Source: UBA1275 sp038124025
GTDB taxonomy: Bacteria; Bacteroidota; Rhodothermia; Balneolales; Balneolaceae
Assembly: GCA_038124025.1 (NCBI GenBank)
Contig: JAYPBC010000026.1
Coordinates: 1-29,809 of the forward strand
DNA: 29,809 nt
Direction of reading: 5' to 3'
Numbering within the stretch: the stretch's first letter is position 1; each line of letters begins with the position of its first letter. This document shows positions 1 to 7,982 of the stretch, piece after piece. A program made the position numbers and the translations under genes. The notes beneath the pieces are model-generated. The model did no database searches, was not told the DNA's origin, and worked only from the letters and a program-made list of their open reading frames with translations.

Positions 1-2
1 TG

Positions 3-83
3 CAAACGGTCAGAGAAGTCCTCAAGACCTTGGTCGAAATTGATCAAAAAGGGGTTGCTAATGTTATGGATGAGGACGCTTAA
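3..83 (+). CDS. C-terminal fragment of an unidentified protein (cut by window edge)
   Basis: Frame 3 is open from the left edge to a TAA at 81-83 and encodes 26 residues ending NVMDEDA. The composition is protein-like (EVLKTLVEIDQKG, mixed charged and aliphatic residues, acidic tail), while the other two plus frames look unlike protein. The stop overlaps by three bases the stop of the minus-strand gene that follows, so the two genes converge tail to tail. I do not recognise the family; the fragment is too short to assign. Confidence 0.5.
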   Translation, partial: QTVREVLKTLVEIDQKGVANVMDEDA

Positions 84-685
84 AAGCGTACCGAAAGCTT
101 TACGAAATCAATACCTGGCTGTTGGTTTAGCTGCCAAATCCCCTCATTTTGAGTAGGAATTTCGTACCAAGTAGGTTGCATGAAGGCCAAGGCAGTTGAC
201 CGATCTGCTAGAACAAAGGTGTCAAAGAGTCCAAAGCCAAACCCGGCGATAGCACCTGCGCCAGCACCATACTGAAGCCCTTGTACCAACGGTTCGTTTG
301 CTACCAGCATTACTGAGGTCGCAACAACAGCTCCGGCTGCTGCTCCATAAAAGGTGTCCAAAAGCACAATGATGGTAGAATTATTTCCGTCGTTGAACGT
401 TCCTGATACAATCACAGGGTTAGCTCCCGTTTTGAGCAGGTCATACGCCCCTACGCCAAGCCCGTATAAAGTACCTAATCCTAACCCTACTCGTAGGGGA
501 TAGAAATCAGTATCATTGGTTAAAGCCATACTAGCCCCACCCAGAAGTGTGCCTGTGAGCGCTCCATTGATGGTATTTTCGCCCAGGGTGTTAATGGTTT
601 GGGCGGCTGCTTTCTTCGGTTTAACAGCCCAGGATGCAACAAGAATAATTGCAACGCTTGTCATCCATAAAAGCATTTTTTTCAT
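80..685 (-). CDS. Small exported glycine-rich protein with an internal duplication
   Basis: A 201-residue protein of unknown function. It begins with a Sec-type signal peptide (MKKMLLWMTSVAIILVASWA, then KPKKAAAQ), so it is exported. The rest is rich in Gly and Ala, with two glycine-zipper-like blocks. The first runs from about residue 40 (GALTGTLLGG) to GVGAYDLL. The second runs from about residue 115 (GAAAGAVVAT) to GFGLFDTF. They can be aligned almost without gaps over about 45 residues, which suggests a two-fold repeat of helical hairpins. The C-terminus ends in KLSVRF, a pattern seen in small envelope proteins. It may sit in or at the outer membrane or periplasm. It stands alone, convergent with the gene at the left edge and 86 bases downstream of the start-distal SDR gene. 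No specific function can be given. Confidence 0.75.
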   Translation of the reverse strand: MKKMLLWMTSVAIILVASWAVKPKKAAAQTINTLGENTINGALTGTLLGGASMALTNDTDFYPLRVGLGLGTLYGLGVGAYDLLKTGANPVIVSGTFNDGNNSTIIVLLDTFYGAAAGAVVATSVMLVANEPLVQGLQYGAGAGAIAGFGFGLFDTFVLADRSTALAFMQPTWYEIPTQNEGIWQLNQQPGIDFVKLSVRF

Positions 686-771
686 AGCAATAATGTAGTT
701 GTAACTATTAGTATAAGCGAATCTGCACCTATAATGAGCAGAACATTGGCGTGTGTTGATAATACAAAATT

Positions 772-1485
772 TTAGGCAGGATTTTGCATGGCAACCTGCA
801 GGATTTTGCCGTTAAATAGGCGATGTCCAGTCAAACAAAAGTCAGCGACATAGGCGCCCATTTCTTCAGGTTGGACCGGAGCTTGAAACCCCGGAAAAGC
901 CTCATCTAACATTTCGGTTTGCACCGCTCCAAGGGCCAACGCATTCACCGCTATTCCTCGTTGAACCCATTCGGTGCTCAAGCTTTCTGTGAACACACAA
1001 ACGGCACCCTTTGCTGCGCTATACAAACTCAATCCAGGAAACTTGGAACTACCCTGTACCCCACCCATGCTCGATATATGCACAATGTGACTCCCTGGAC
1101 CCATTAATGATTCGAGGGCATGGGTCCACCGGAAGGTCATAAATACATTTACTTCGAATTGCATTAACCAGTCGTCTTCGGTTGATTCAGAAAAGGCTTT
1201 ATTTATTAGGAGTCCAGCATTGTGGATTAGTCCGTGGAGCTGTTCATTCTGCGGCAAAACCCCTGCAATAGCTTGGGAAACGAGCGCAACATCGGTTCCA
1301 GTCGAATGCCAGTGTAGCTCACCCGGTTGGTCAGCCGAAAAAGCAATTAATTCAGGATATAAAGGCTGCCGGCTCAGTCCAAAAACTCGGTGCCCAGCAG
1401 AAAGTAAATGTTTGACGGTGGCCAGCCCGATTCCACGACTAGCTCCGGTAACTACGATATTTTTTTTATGTTCGGATATATTCAT
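772..1485 (-). CDS. SDR-family NAD(P)-dependent oxidoreductase
   Basis: A classical short-chain dehydrogenase/reductase of about 237 residues. Counting from the ATG at 1485, the cofactor motif TGASRGIG is at 13-20, NAG at 89-91, the catalytic Ser at 138-139 (HISSMGG), and the YxxxK pair is Tyr155/Lys159 (YSAAK). The Ser-Tyr-Lys triad is complete, so the enzyme should be active. The C-terminal part (NALALGAVQTEM) is the usual substrate loop. The frame is open five codons further to a TTG at 1500, but the ATG is the more likely start. Substrate cannot be read from the sequence; FabG-like and sepiapterin-reductase-like SDRs share these motifs. It is divergent from hisC, with a 90-base A/T-rich shared upstream region. 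Confidence 0.9.
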   Translation of the reverse strand: MNISEHKKNIVVTGASRGIGLATVKHLLSAGHRVFGLSRQPLYPELIAFSADQPGELHWHSTGTDVALVSQAIAGVLPQNEQLHGLIHNAGLLINKAFSESTEDDWLMQFEVNVFMTFRWTHALESLMGPGSHIVHISSMGGVQGSSKFPGLSLYSAAKGAVCVFTESLSTEWVQRGIAVNALALGAVQTEMLDEAFPGFQAPVQPEEMGAYVADFCLTGHRLFNGKILQVAMQNPA

Positions 1486-1574
1486 ATGATTAAAATACAA
1501 CTTCTTATGGTGCTAGTAAAAGAAAAGCTAGGCTATTATCTTATAGATAGGTAGTTAATCGAACATCCAATTAC
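1486..1574. promoter_or_regulatory. Divergent intergenic region between the SDR gene and hisC
   Basis: This 89-base A/T-rich stretch must hold the start signals of both divergent genes. A TATTAT word near 1533 could be a -10 element for hisC, but I see no convincing partner at -35 and no exact match to the Bacteroidota TAnnTTTG motif. No Shine-Dalgarno sequence precedes either start (hisC has CCAATTAC before its ATG). Confidence 0.3.
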
Positions 1575-2714
1575 ATGTCATATAAACGCGATATTTTGGA
1601 GCGAATCCCACCTCACATTCGTGAGTTAAAAGGCTATGTTCCTGGGAAAACCATTGAAGAAGTGGTAGAGACTTATGAACCAGAAAGAATTTCGAAGCTT
1701 GCTTCCAATGAAAACAGATGGGGTTTTGCTCCGGGTGTGCCTGAAGCAGTGGGGAAGGCCATGCAGGTTGCCAACAACTATCCTTCTGCATTAGCGAATA
1801 ATCTTAGAACTAAATTAGCCGTTAAATTATCCTGTGAGGAAGATCAGCTTATTATTGGGGCAGGCTCAGAGAGCTTATTAGGGCTTCTCTGCCGAACATT
1901 TTTTGATCCTGAAGATGAAATTATCACCGCGTCGGCCACCTTTGTGGGGCTTAATATTCAAGCTCACATTCATCAAATACCCGTTGTTCAAATCCCCCTT
2001 ACTCCCGATTATCGCTTCGATATTGGGGCTATTGCAGCCAGTGTGAACGAACGAACTCGGGCGGTCTATATTGCCAACCCAAACAATCCAACCGGCACCA
2101 TCATTACCAATGAGGAGCTAGGGATGCTTATGCGTTCTTTGCCCGAACAAGTGATGTTAATTCTAGACGAAGCCTATGTTGAATTTGCGCGTGAAAATCC
2201 CCTTTATCCAGATACTTTGCCTATTATAAGCCAACCCGACACAGCGCAGCACCCGAATACACTCATTATGCGCACTTTTTCTAAGGCATATGGCTTGGCC
2301 TCCTTTCGTGTAGGCTATGCCCTTGGCCCTGCGCAATTAATCCAAGCGCTGTGGAAAACCAAAAACACCTTTGAACCCTCGGGTATCAGTGAAGCCGCGG
2401 CTATTTCCGCGCTCGAAGACGATCATTTTTTAACCAATTCTGTGAAGTATACCCGGGAAGCTCGGCAAGATTTTGAGGCATTTTTAGCCCATCATACGAT
2501 TCCATATGTTCCTTCATCGGCTAATTTTGTTATGTTACTGGCTCCTGACGAGGCACTGGCCCTTCGAATAACAGAGTCTCTACTTCATTTGGGGGTAATC
2601 GTGCGGCAACTCTCACCCTTCGGTATTCCCAACGGAATTCGCATCACGATGGGTTTGGAGGAGGAAATGAAGCACCTGAAACAGTCCTTGAAAAATTCTT
2701 GGCCCACTGGTTGA
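1575..2714 (+). CDS. hisC: Histidinol-phosphate aminotransferase (class I/II PLP aminotransferase)
   Basis: A 379-residue PLP enzyme, close to the usual HisC length. HisC converts imidazole-acetol phosphate and glutamate to histidinol phosphate in histidine synthesis; the same family also includes aromatic aminotransferases. Visible motifs are the N-terminal SNEN (residues 44-47, usually NENP; here the Pro is Arg), ANPNNPTGT (168-175) for phosphate/PLP contacts, DEAYVEF (198-204) with the Asp that binds the pyridine nitrogen, and TFSKAYGLASFRVGY with the Schiff-base Lys at 237. No other his gene is in the window, so histidine synthesis is not clustered here, and an aromatic or other amino-acid role is possible. 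The following M61 gene begins about 100 bases downstream if its internal ATG is used. Confidence 0.85.
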   Translation: MSYKRDILERIPPHIRELKGYVPGKTIEEVVETYEPERISKLASNENRWGFAPGVPEAVGKAMQVANNYPSALANNLRTKLAVKLSCEEDQLIIGAGSESLLGLLCRTFFDPEDEIITASATFVGLNIQAHIHQIPVVQIPLTPDYRFDIGAIAASVNERTRAVYIANPNNPTGTIITNEELGMLMRSLPEQVMLILDEAYVEFARENPLYPDTLPIISQPDTAQHPNTLIMRTFSKAYGLASFRVGYALGPAQLIQALWKTKNTFEPSGISEAAAISALEDDHFLTNSVKYTREARQDFEAFLAHHTIPYVPSSANFVMLLAPDEALALRITESLLHLGVIVRQLSPFGIPNGIRITMGLEEEMKHLKQSLKNSWPTG

Positions 2715-2815
2715 TGCGAATAAGCCCCAGCCTAGAGTACTTAAACCCCAATACAACCCACAAATTCATCCAAACTAACCGAAATCATTCATCAGACCAC
2801 AAGCCCATTGAAACC

Positions 2816-4660
2816 ATGAATAAATTATCAAAGATAAAAATTAACCCGTTATCAAGCGGTTTCCTTTGGGCTATCATTGTACTGGCTCAACTAAGCATTT
2901 ATTCGAGTCTTAAGGCGCAAACGGTACACCACTACACCATTTCGTTTGAGCAGGCCAAGCACCATGAGGCTAGAATTTCGGTGGAATTTCCTAATATAGA
3001 CGAGCAGCCATTCCAGGTGCGAATGTCAAGGACCTCGCCGGGCCGCTATGCGATTCACAATTTTGCAAAAAACGTATATGACGTTCAGGCCTATGATAAG
3101 CAGGGCAACGAACTAGAAATAATCAGGCCGAATCCTCAGCAATGGGACGTGGGTGGGCATGATGGATTTGTTCGGTTTGAATATACTCTATTTGCCAATA
3201 GAGGGGATGGGACCTACTCACAAATCGATGAAACTCATGCTCATCTAAATATTCCAGCGACCTTTGTCTATGCGCGAAATTATCCGCAACGCCCTATTGA
3301 GCTGGATATTAAACTTCCTAAGAATTCGAGCTGGAAGGTGGCCACCCAACTTAGGCAACTAAGTCAAACCCTCTATTTTGCTCCCGATTTCTACTATTTC
3401 ATGGACAGCCCCATCGAAATAAGTGACTATCATTTACGAGAGCGAATGGTGGATGGACAGCTCATTCAGCTAGCACTTCATACCCCTGCGTCGGATCGGG
3501 AGGTCAATGAATATTTTGCCAAAGTAATGGCTATTGTCGAGGCTCAACGAGAGGTGTTTGGAGAATTACCTGAGTTTGACTTTGGGAGATACACCTTTTT
3601 GAGTTGTTATATGCCGCAGGCTAGTCGAGATGGGATGGAGCACCGGAATTCTACCATTGTAACCAATGCTAAGCCGACCGAAGAACCTTTGGCCAACACG
3701 TCCATATCTACCATTTCTCACGAATTCTTTCATGCCTGGAGTGTGGAGCGCCTACGTCCAGTTTCCTTGGAACCCTTCGACTTTGAAGAAGCCAATATGA
3801 GTGGGGCTCTGTGGTTTGCCGAAGGATTTACCTCTTATTATACCAATTTAATACTTGCCCGTGCCGGAGTGATAGCGCCGGATGAATATGTGGAGGGGCT
3901 AGCTCGAACGTTGAACTATGTAATGTTATCTAAAGGGAGTAGATTCTTTAGTCCAATAGAAATGAGTTACAGAGCCCCATTTGTGGATGCTGCCACCGCC
4001 ATTGATCCCGATAACAATGCCAATATTTTCATCTCGTATTACTCATATGGAAGTATGCTGGGTTTGGCTTTGGATCTGACGTTACGTACCGAAACCGAAA
4101 CAACCTTGGATGAATATATGCGTACTCTATGGCAACAATATGGACGTAATGAACAACCGTACAGCATAAAAGATCTGGAATCTACACTGGCCAGCGTTGC
4201 AGGAGATTCATTAGCTGATGGATTCTTTGCCCGCCATATTTATAGCAGTGAAATGCCAGATTTGCAGCAATTGCTCGGCCGTGTTGGTGTAGAACTGGCC
4301 TTGGAAAATGATAATCAGCCCTATCTTGGACCATCGACTCGTTGGGTAGAAGAAGACAAGTCTTATGAAATTAGTTCGGTACCGCAGATGGGAAGCCCTG
4401 CCTATGAGGCCGGTTTGCGTCTTGGAGATCGCATTGTATCGATAGATGGGCTACGGGTAGAAGTAAATAGAAATCCAAACTCCATAATTGAGAGCAAACG
4501 GGTTGGTCAAGTAGTGGATATCGATTTTACTCGTTGGGGTATGTCAAAAAATGTCAGAGTTGAGTTGAAAGCTAACCCAAGAATGAAGACTGAGCGAGTT
4601 CGAAGGCCTTCTAGGTCGGAAACTGTTGCGTTTGGGGAATGGATTCCAGTGGAGCAATAA
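2816..4660 (+). CDS. Exported M61-family metallopeptidase with PDZ domain
   Basis: A glycyl-aminopeptidase-type M61 peptidase of 614 residues counted from the ATG at 2816. The frame is open back to 2699, overlapping hisC, but the 39 extra residues are not protein-like and would bury the signal peptide. From 2816 there is a charged N-terminus, a hydrophobic segment (about residues 15-30) and a SSLKAQ cleavage region, so the product is periplasmic or secreted. The beta-rich M61 N-terminal domain is followed by the zinc motif HEFFH at residues 302-306 with WSVERLRP after it, and a downstream EGFTSYY that supplies the third ligand. A PDZ domain follows near residues 525-595 (GSPAYEAGLRLGDRIVSIDG). 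All catalytic residues are present. With the M24 peptidase next door it probably degrades peptides outside the cytoplasm. Confidence 0.9.
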   Translation: MNKLSKIKINPLSSGFLWAIIVLAQLSIYSSLKAQTVHHYTISFEQAKHHEARISVEFPNIDEQPFQVRMSRTSPGRYAIHNFAKNVYDVQAYDKQGNELEIIRPNPQQWDVGGHDGFVRFEYTLFANRGDGTYSQIDETHAHLNIPATFVYARNYPQRPIELDIKLPKNSSWKVATQLRQLSQTLYFAPDFYYFMDSPIEISDYHLRERMVDGQLIQLALHTPASDREVNEYFAKVMAIVEAQREVFGELPEFDFGRYTFLSCYMPQASRDGMEHRNSTIVTNAKPTEEPLANTSISTISHEFFHAWSVERLRPVSLEPFDFEEANMSGALWFAEGFTSYYTNLILARAGVIAPDEYVEGLARTLNYVMLSKGSRFFSPIEMSYRAPFVDAATAIDPDNNANIFISYYSYGSMLGLALDLTLRTETETTLDEYMRTLWQQYGRNEQPYSIKDLESTLASVAGDSLADGFFARHIYSSEMPDLQQLLGRVGVELALENDNQPYLGPSTRWVEEDKSYEISSVPQMGSPAYEAGLRLGDRIVSIDGLRVEVNRNPNSIIESKRVGQVVDIDFTRWGMSKNVRVELKANPRMKTERVRRPSRSETVAFGEWIPVEQ

Positions 4661-4911
4661 TTTGTACCTGTAGTGCAGAGAATATATATTCACGGGACAT
4701 CTGTAAGGTATTTTAAATCAATTTGTACGAAATGAAGGTTTGAAATAGGCCTTTTGAAACTAAACTTGAGCTGAATATGAACACTAGGTTGAAAAACCAT
4801 ATTTGAGCTGAGTTTAAAATACACTTTCATGGAGTGAGCGAAGACAGACTAGATGTCATTTATCTCTATATCAACTATTAAATACTGTATCCATAAACCT
4901 AATTAAACACA
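4661..4911. other. Intergenic region between the two peptidase genes
   Basis: A 251-base A/T-rich region without an open frame of note. The word TTGAGCTGA occurs twice, about 42 bases apart (near 4767 and 4804), a possible weak direct repeat. No clear terminator or promoter could be identified, although the M24 gene presumably has its own start here. Its ATG is preceded by AATTAAACACA, with no Shine-Dalgarno. Confidence 0.4.
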
Positions 4912-6339
4912 ATGAAGGCACTTATAGCTGAAAAAATAATGAATATGTCTATCTATTTTAAGAATCATTTGCTTGTGGGATTTACCCTACTACTGGTGGC
5001 TGTATGCGTGTTACATCCGACCAAAAGTATTGCTCAGACTGGGGATCAGGTGTCGGAATCGGTTATTTTGTCCATGAAAGAACGGGCCAGTTTGATTGAC
5101 AATGTGCTGGCCGACCGAATAGAAACCGTACTACCGAATATTATGCGTCGGGAAGGGGTGGATATGTGGATTATTATTTCACGTGAGTATAACGAAGATC
5201 CGGTAATTGAGACTATGCTCCCATCCACGTGGTTAGCGGCGAGGCGAAGAACTATTTTGGTTATTTATGACCAAGGATCGGGTAAAGGCTTGGAAACTCT
5301 GGCAGTGGCTCGGTACGATGTGGGCGAGGTATTCAAGAAGGCCTGGGACAAGGAAGTGGAGCCCGACCAGTGGAAGCGTGTTCGCGAAATAGTCGAAGAG
5401 CGTGATCCGGAGCGAATAGGGATTAATCGTTCGGAGCTTTGGGGTTTGGCTGATGGAATAGTGGCCACGGATTACGAGCATTTACTAGAAAATTTGGGCG
5501 AAGAATATGCCTCCCGAGTAGTGTCGGCGGAAAAAGTGGCCGTGGGATGGTTGGAAACTCGTTCGAACAAAGAGCGCGATATATATCCTCACATTGTGCG
5601 AATTGCCCATGGCATACTTGAAGAAGCCTTTTCTGAGCGGGTGATCCATCCCGGAATAACTTCCACTGAAGACGTGATATGGTGGTTACGCGAGCGAGTT
5701 CGGGATCTGAATCTCATCACTTGGTTTCATCCGAGCGTATCGATCCAGCGGGCCGACCCAGAATCATTCGATCACCTGCGCACCTTTGATTCTCGCCCCT
5801 CAGCAGACATTATTATGCCAGGAGATTTGCTACATGTGGACTTTGGAATTACCTATCTTCGCCTAAATACCGACACTCAACAGCATTTTTATGTGCTTAA
5901 ACCAGGCGAAACCGAAGTTCCTTCTTATCTGGTTGATGCATTTGACCGCGGAAATAGACTACAGGATATTTTCACCAATAATTTTGAGGTAGGCCGTACA
6001 GGGAATGAGGTGTTGGCGATGTCGAGAGCTCAGGCCATAGAAGAGGGCATTAAACCGTCTATTTATACACACCCAATCGGTTATCATGGTCATGCAGCGG
6101 GGACAACCTTGGGCATGTGGGATTCGCAGGGTGGAGTGCCAGGTACTGGAGACTATCCTTTACATTTGAATACCGCCTATTCCATCGAGTTGAATGCGGC
6201 CAGTTATATCGAAGAATGGGGAAAAGAAATTCGGATTATGTTAGAGGAAGATGCCTATTTCGATGAGCGTGGGGTATGGTATTTGGATGGCCGGCAGAAA
6301 TCTATTTTGACCATTCCGAGGGTAGCGGCGACGCAGTAG
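4912..6339 (+). CDS. Exported M24-family metallopeptidase (Xaa-Pro aminopeptidase-like)
   Basis: A 475-residue protein. The N-terminus carries an export signal (LLVGFTLLLVAVCVL, then KSIAQ), with other in-frame Met codons at residues 10 and 12 as alternative starts. The N-terminal half is the creatinase-like domain (EGVDMWIIISREYNEDP), and the C-terminal half is the pita-bread M24 domain. The five metal ligands of the family can be placed: Asp310 in HVDFG, Asp321 eleven residues later in NTDTQQ, a His in the HPIGYHGH block near 387-394, Glu in SIELNA and Glu in MLEEDAYF. Family members remove N-terminal residues before proline or cleave Xaa-Pro dipeptides, using two metal ions. Export is unusual for cytosolic PepP but common for this subgroup in FCB bacteria. 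It is likely a periplasmic partner of the M61 enzyme in peptide use. Confidence 0.88.
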   Translation: MKALIAEKIMNMSIYFKNHLLVGFTLLLVAVCVLHPTKSIAQTGDQVSESVILSMKERASLIDNVLADRIETVLPNIMRREGVDMWIIISREYNEDPVIETMLPSTWLAARRRTILVIYDQGSGKGLETLAVARYDVGEVFKKAWDKEVEPDQWKRVREIVEERDPERIGINRSELWGLADGIVATDYEHLLENLGEEYASRVVSAEKVAVGWLETRSNKERDIYPHIVRIAHGILEEAFSERVIHPGITSTEDVIWWLRERVRDLNLITWFHPSVSIQRADPESFDHLRTFDSRPSADIIMPGDLLHVDFGITYLRLNTDTQQHFYVLKPGETEVPSYLVDAFDRGNRLQDIFTNNFEVGRTGNEVLAMSRAQAIEEGIKPSIYTHPIGYHGHAAGTTLGMWDSQGGVPGTGDYPLHLNTAYSIELNAASYIEEWGKEIRIMLEEDAYFDERGVWYLDGRQKSILTIPRVAATQ

Positions 6340-6383
6340 GGTTGGGGGTGTTGGATCACAATCACCAATCCAAGTCTAAACCC
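6339..6383. terminator. Candidate bidirectional terminator hairpin between convergent genes
   Basis: The M24 and PNP genes converge with only 36 bases between stops. An interrupted stem can be drawn: GGGTT (6339-6343) with AACCC (6379-6383), and inside it TTGGAT (6351-6356) with ATCCAA (6368-6373). There is no T-run, so this is a weak call based on position and inverted repeats. Confidence 0.3.
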
Positions 6384-7176
6384 AATCCTCCAGAATCAAA
6401 CGGCTGACTAAGCGGGCGAAATCTTCTTTACGTGCATTGGCTGCTTCCTTCACCTCATCATGATTTAAGGCTTGCCCAGTAATCCCAGCAGCGGCATTGG
6501 TGATAAGTGATACTCCCACGACAGGCAAACCCAAGCGAGCGGCTTCCATCAACTCTGCAGCCGTGCTCATTCCAACGGCATCTCCGCCCATGGCTCGGTA
6601 CGCATGAATTTCAGCTTTGGTTTCGTAGTTGGGTCCAAAAACATACAAATAATTTCCGCGGTTAACGGATAGACCCAACTTGGTAGCTGCGTCAAAAGCG
6701 TGATCCGCATAGTTTTTCATGTTCCAAGACCACTTGGATGACTGCTGCATCATGCGACGATGGGGCCGAATGATATGATCAATGACCATGAGGTCACCCA
6801 CCTTATAGGACAAATTAATTCCACCTGCGGCATTGGATATTAACAGTTTATTCGCTCCCAGTGCATGCGTTAATCGCACAGGAATGATGGTATCTTTAAT
6901 CGCGTAGCCCTCATAAAAATGAAAACGTCCCGAAAAAGCCATGATCGTACGTCCTTGAAGTTCGCCAAAAATAAGAGCACCGGAATGTCCCTCAACCGTT
7001 GATTGCGGAAAGGAGGGGATATCGGAGTAGGGAATGGTATGCGTGATGCGTAGCACTTCGGTATAGTCTCCGAGTCCAGAACCTAAAATAACGCCTGCGT
7101 GAATGTGCTTGGGGCAACCTTGCGATTGCAAATAGCTGAGGATTTCTTCCATTTTTTCACCCAAACCACCATTCAT
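6376..7176 (-). CDS. punA: Purine nucleoside phosphorylase, trimeric (class I) type
   Basis: A 266-residue protein, a little short of the usual 270-290. It splits inosine or guanosine with phosphate into the base and ribose-1-phosphate for purine salvage. Recognisable blocks are GVILGSGLGDY (phosphate loop) near residue 30, TVEGHSG with the conserved His near 62, SNAAGGIN near 115, and GPNYETKAEI followed by GGDAVGMSTAAE with the Met/Ser that contact base and ribose. ITNAAAGI follows, where many members have TNxAAGI. The start codon overlaps the stop of the metallo-hydrolase gene by 4 bases (ATGA at 7173-7176), indicating translational coupling. It is the last gene of the rpe-phoH operon. Substrate preference between inosine/guanosine and S-methyl nucleosides is not certain. 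Confidence 0.92.
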   Translation of the reverse strand: MNGGLGEKMEEILSYLQSQGCPKHIHAGVILGSGLGDYTEVLRITHTIPYSDIPSFPQSTVEGHSGALIFGELQGRTIMAFSGRFHFYEGYAIKDTIIPVRLTHALGANKLLISNAAGGINLSYKVGDLMVIDHIIRPHRRMMQQSSKWSWNMKNYADHAFDAATKLGLSVNRGNYLYVFGPNYETKAEIHAYRAMGGDAVGMSTAAELMEAARLGLPVVGVSLITNAAAGITGQALNHDEVKEAANARKEDFARLVSRLILEDWV

Positions 7177-7970
7177 GGCCGCCCTCCCCGCATCGGCTCG
7201 GTCACATATCCTAGCTTAGGATCATGATCTACAATCCGAAACATCGAACATTCCTCATCGTGATAGGCCAAAATTGTCGCCCCAAGCTCATAGGCTTCCC
7301 GAGCCAATCGCACCCGCTGCTGCTTACTTTGCTCGGGATCATAATCATACTTGGCGGCAAATACGCGGTTCACCTGCGCTCGAGTCGCCATCACATCCCC
7401 AGCCATCATCAAACTCAAATCCTCGTCCTTGTACCAGATAGCTTGATGATACTGCGTATGCCCACCAATACGTTCAACCCGTATCTCAGGGTACGGTTGA
7501 TCCTCCGCCTCCAAAAAATGCAGGTTAGCTCGTGCATCCAAAAAAGCCACAAATTCCGTCTTCTCAGCGTCATAGAATTCTTCTTTGGCCATCACCCGGG
7601 CCCAGTCATCTTTGCTGACCCACAACTTGGCCTCGGGAAAACTAAGCTCCCAGTAGCCCGAATTTTGATGAGCTAAGCCACCCATATGATCGTAATGAAG
7701 GTGACTCATAAAAATGTCGGTCACCTCATAATCGGCTATCCCATGGTGCTCCAAATTCTCAAACAACCGCTCCACCCCAGTGTCTTCTCCAAAAGAGCCA
7801 ATGCCCGTATCAATAAGGATGACTCGAGCCTCATTAACAATTAAAAAAGGATTCAACGATATTTTCAACGCTCCTTTGGCGGCATTCCCATCTCTAGGGA
7901 TGGAAAAAAACTTCTTGTCTAAACCGACCGAAAAGGTTCCCTCGTACAAAGGGGTACACCAACTTTTCAT
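7173..7970 (-). CDS. Metallo-beta-lactamase-fold hydrolase
   Basis: A 265-residue soluble MBL-fold protein without a signal peptide. The dinuclear metal site is complete: HLHYDH at residues 90-95 (H90, H92, D94, H95), a His in GGHTQYH near 170, an Asp in MMAGDVM near 190, and a late His in LAYHDEE. The general layout (ILIDTGIG before the metal motif, AGD, then HDEE) is that of the N-acyl homoserine lactonase/quinoprotein-like group, but the substrate cannot be read. It lies 12 bases after phoH and is overlapped 4 bases by the PNP gene, so it belongs to the same operon. Members often act as lactonases, thioesterases or phosphodiesterases. No link to purine metabolism is proven by position alone. 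Confidence 0.88.
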   Translation of the reverse strand: MKSWCTPLYEGTFSVGLDKKFFSIPRDGNAAKGALKISLNPFLIVNEARVILIDTGIGSFGEDTGVERLFENLEHHGIADYEVTDIFMSHLHYDHMGGLAHQNSGYWELSFPEAKLWVSKDDWARVMAKEEFYDAEKTEFVAFLDARANLHFLEAEDQPYPEIRVERIGGHTQYHQAIWYKDEDLSLMMAGDVMATRAQVNRVFAAKYDYDPEQSKQQRVRLAREAYELGATILAYHDEECSMFRIVDHDPKLGYVTEPMRGGRP

Positions 7971-7982
7971 GGGGATTTGTCT

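Noticed and set aside
2699..2815. N-terminal extension of the M61 gene overlapping hisC
   Set aside because: The extension lacks protein-like features and would place 39 residues before a normal signal peptide; the ATG at 2816 is better.
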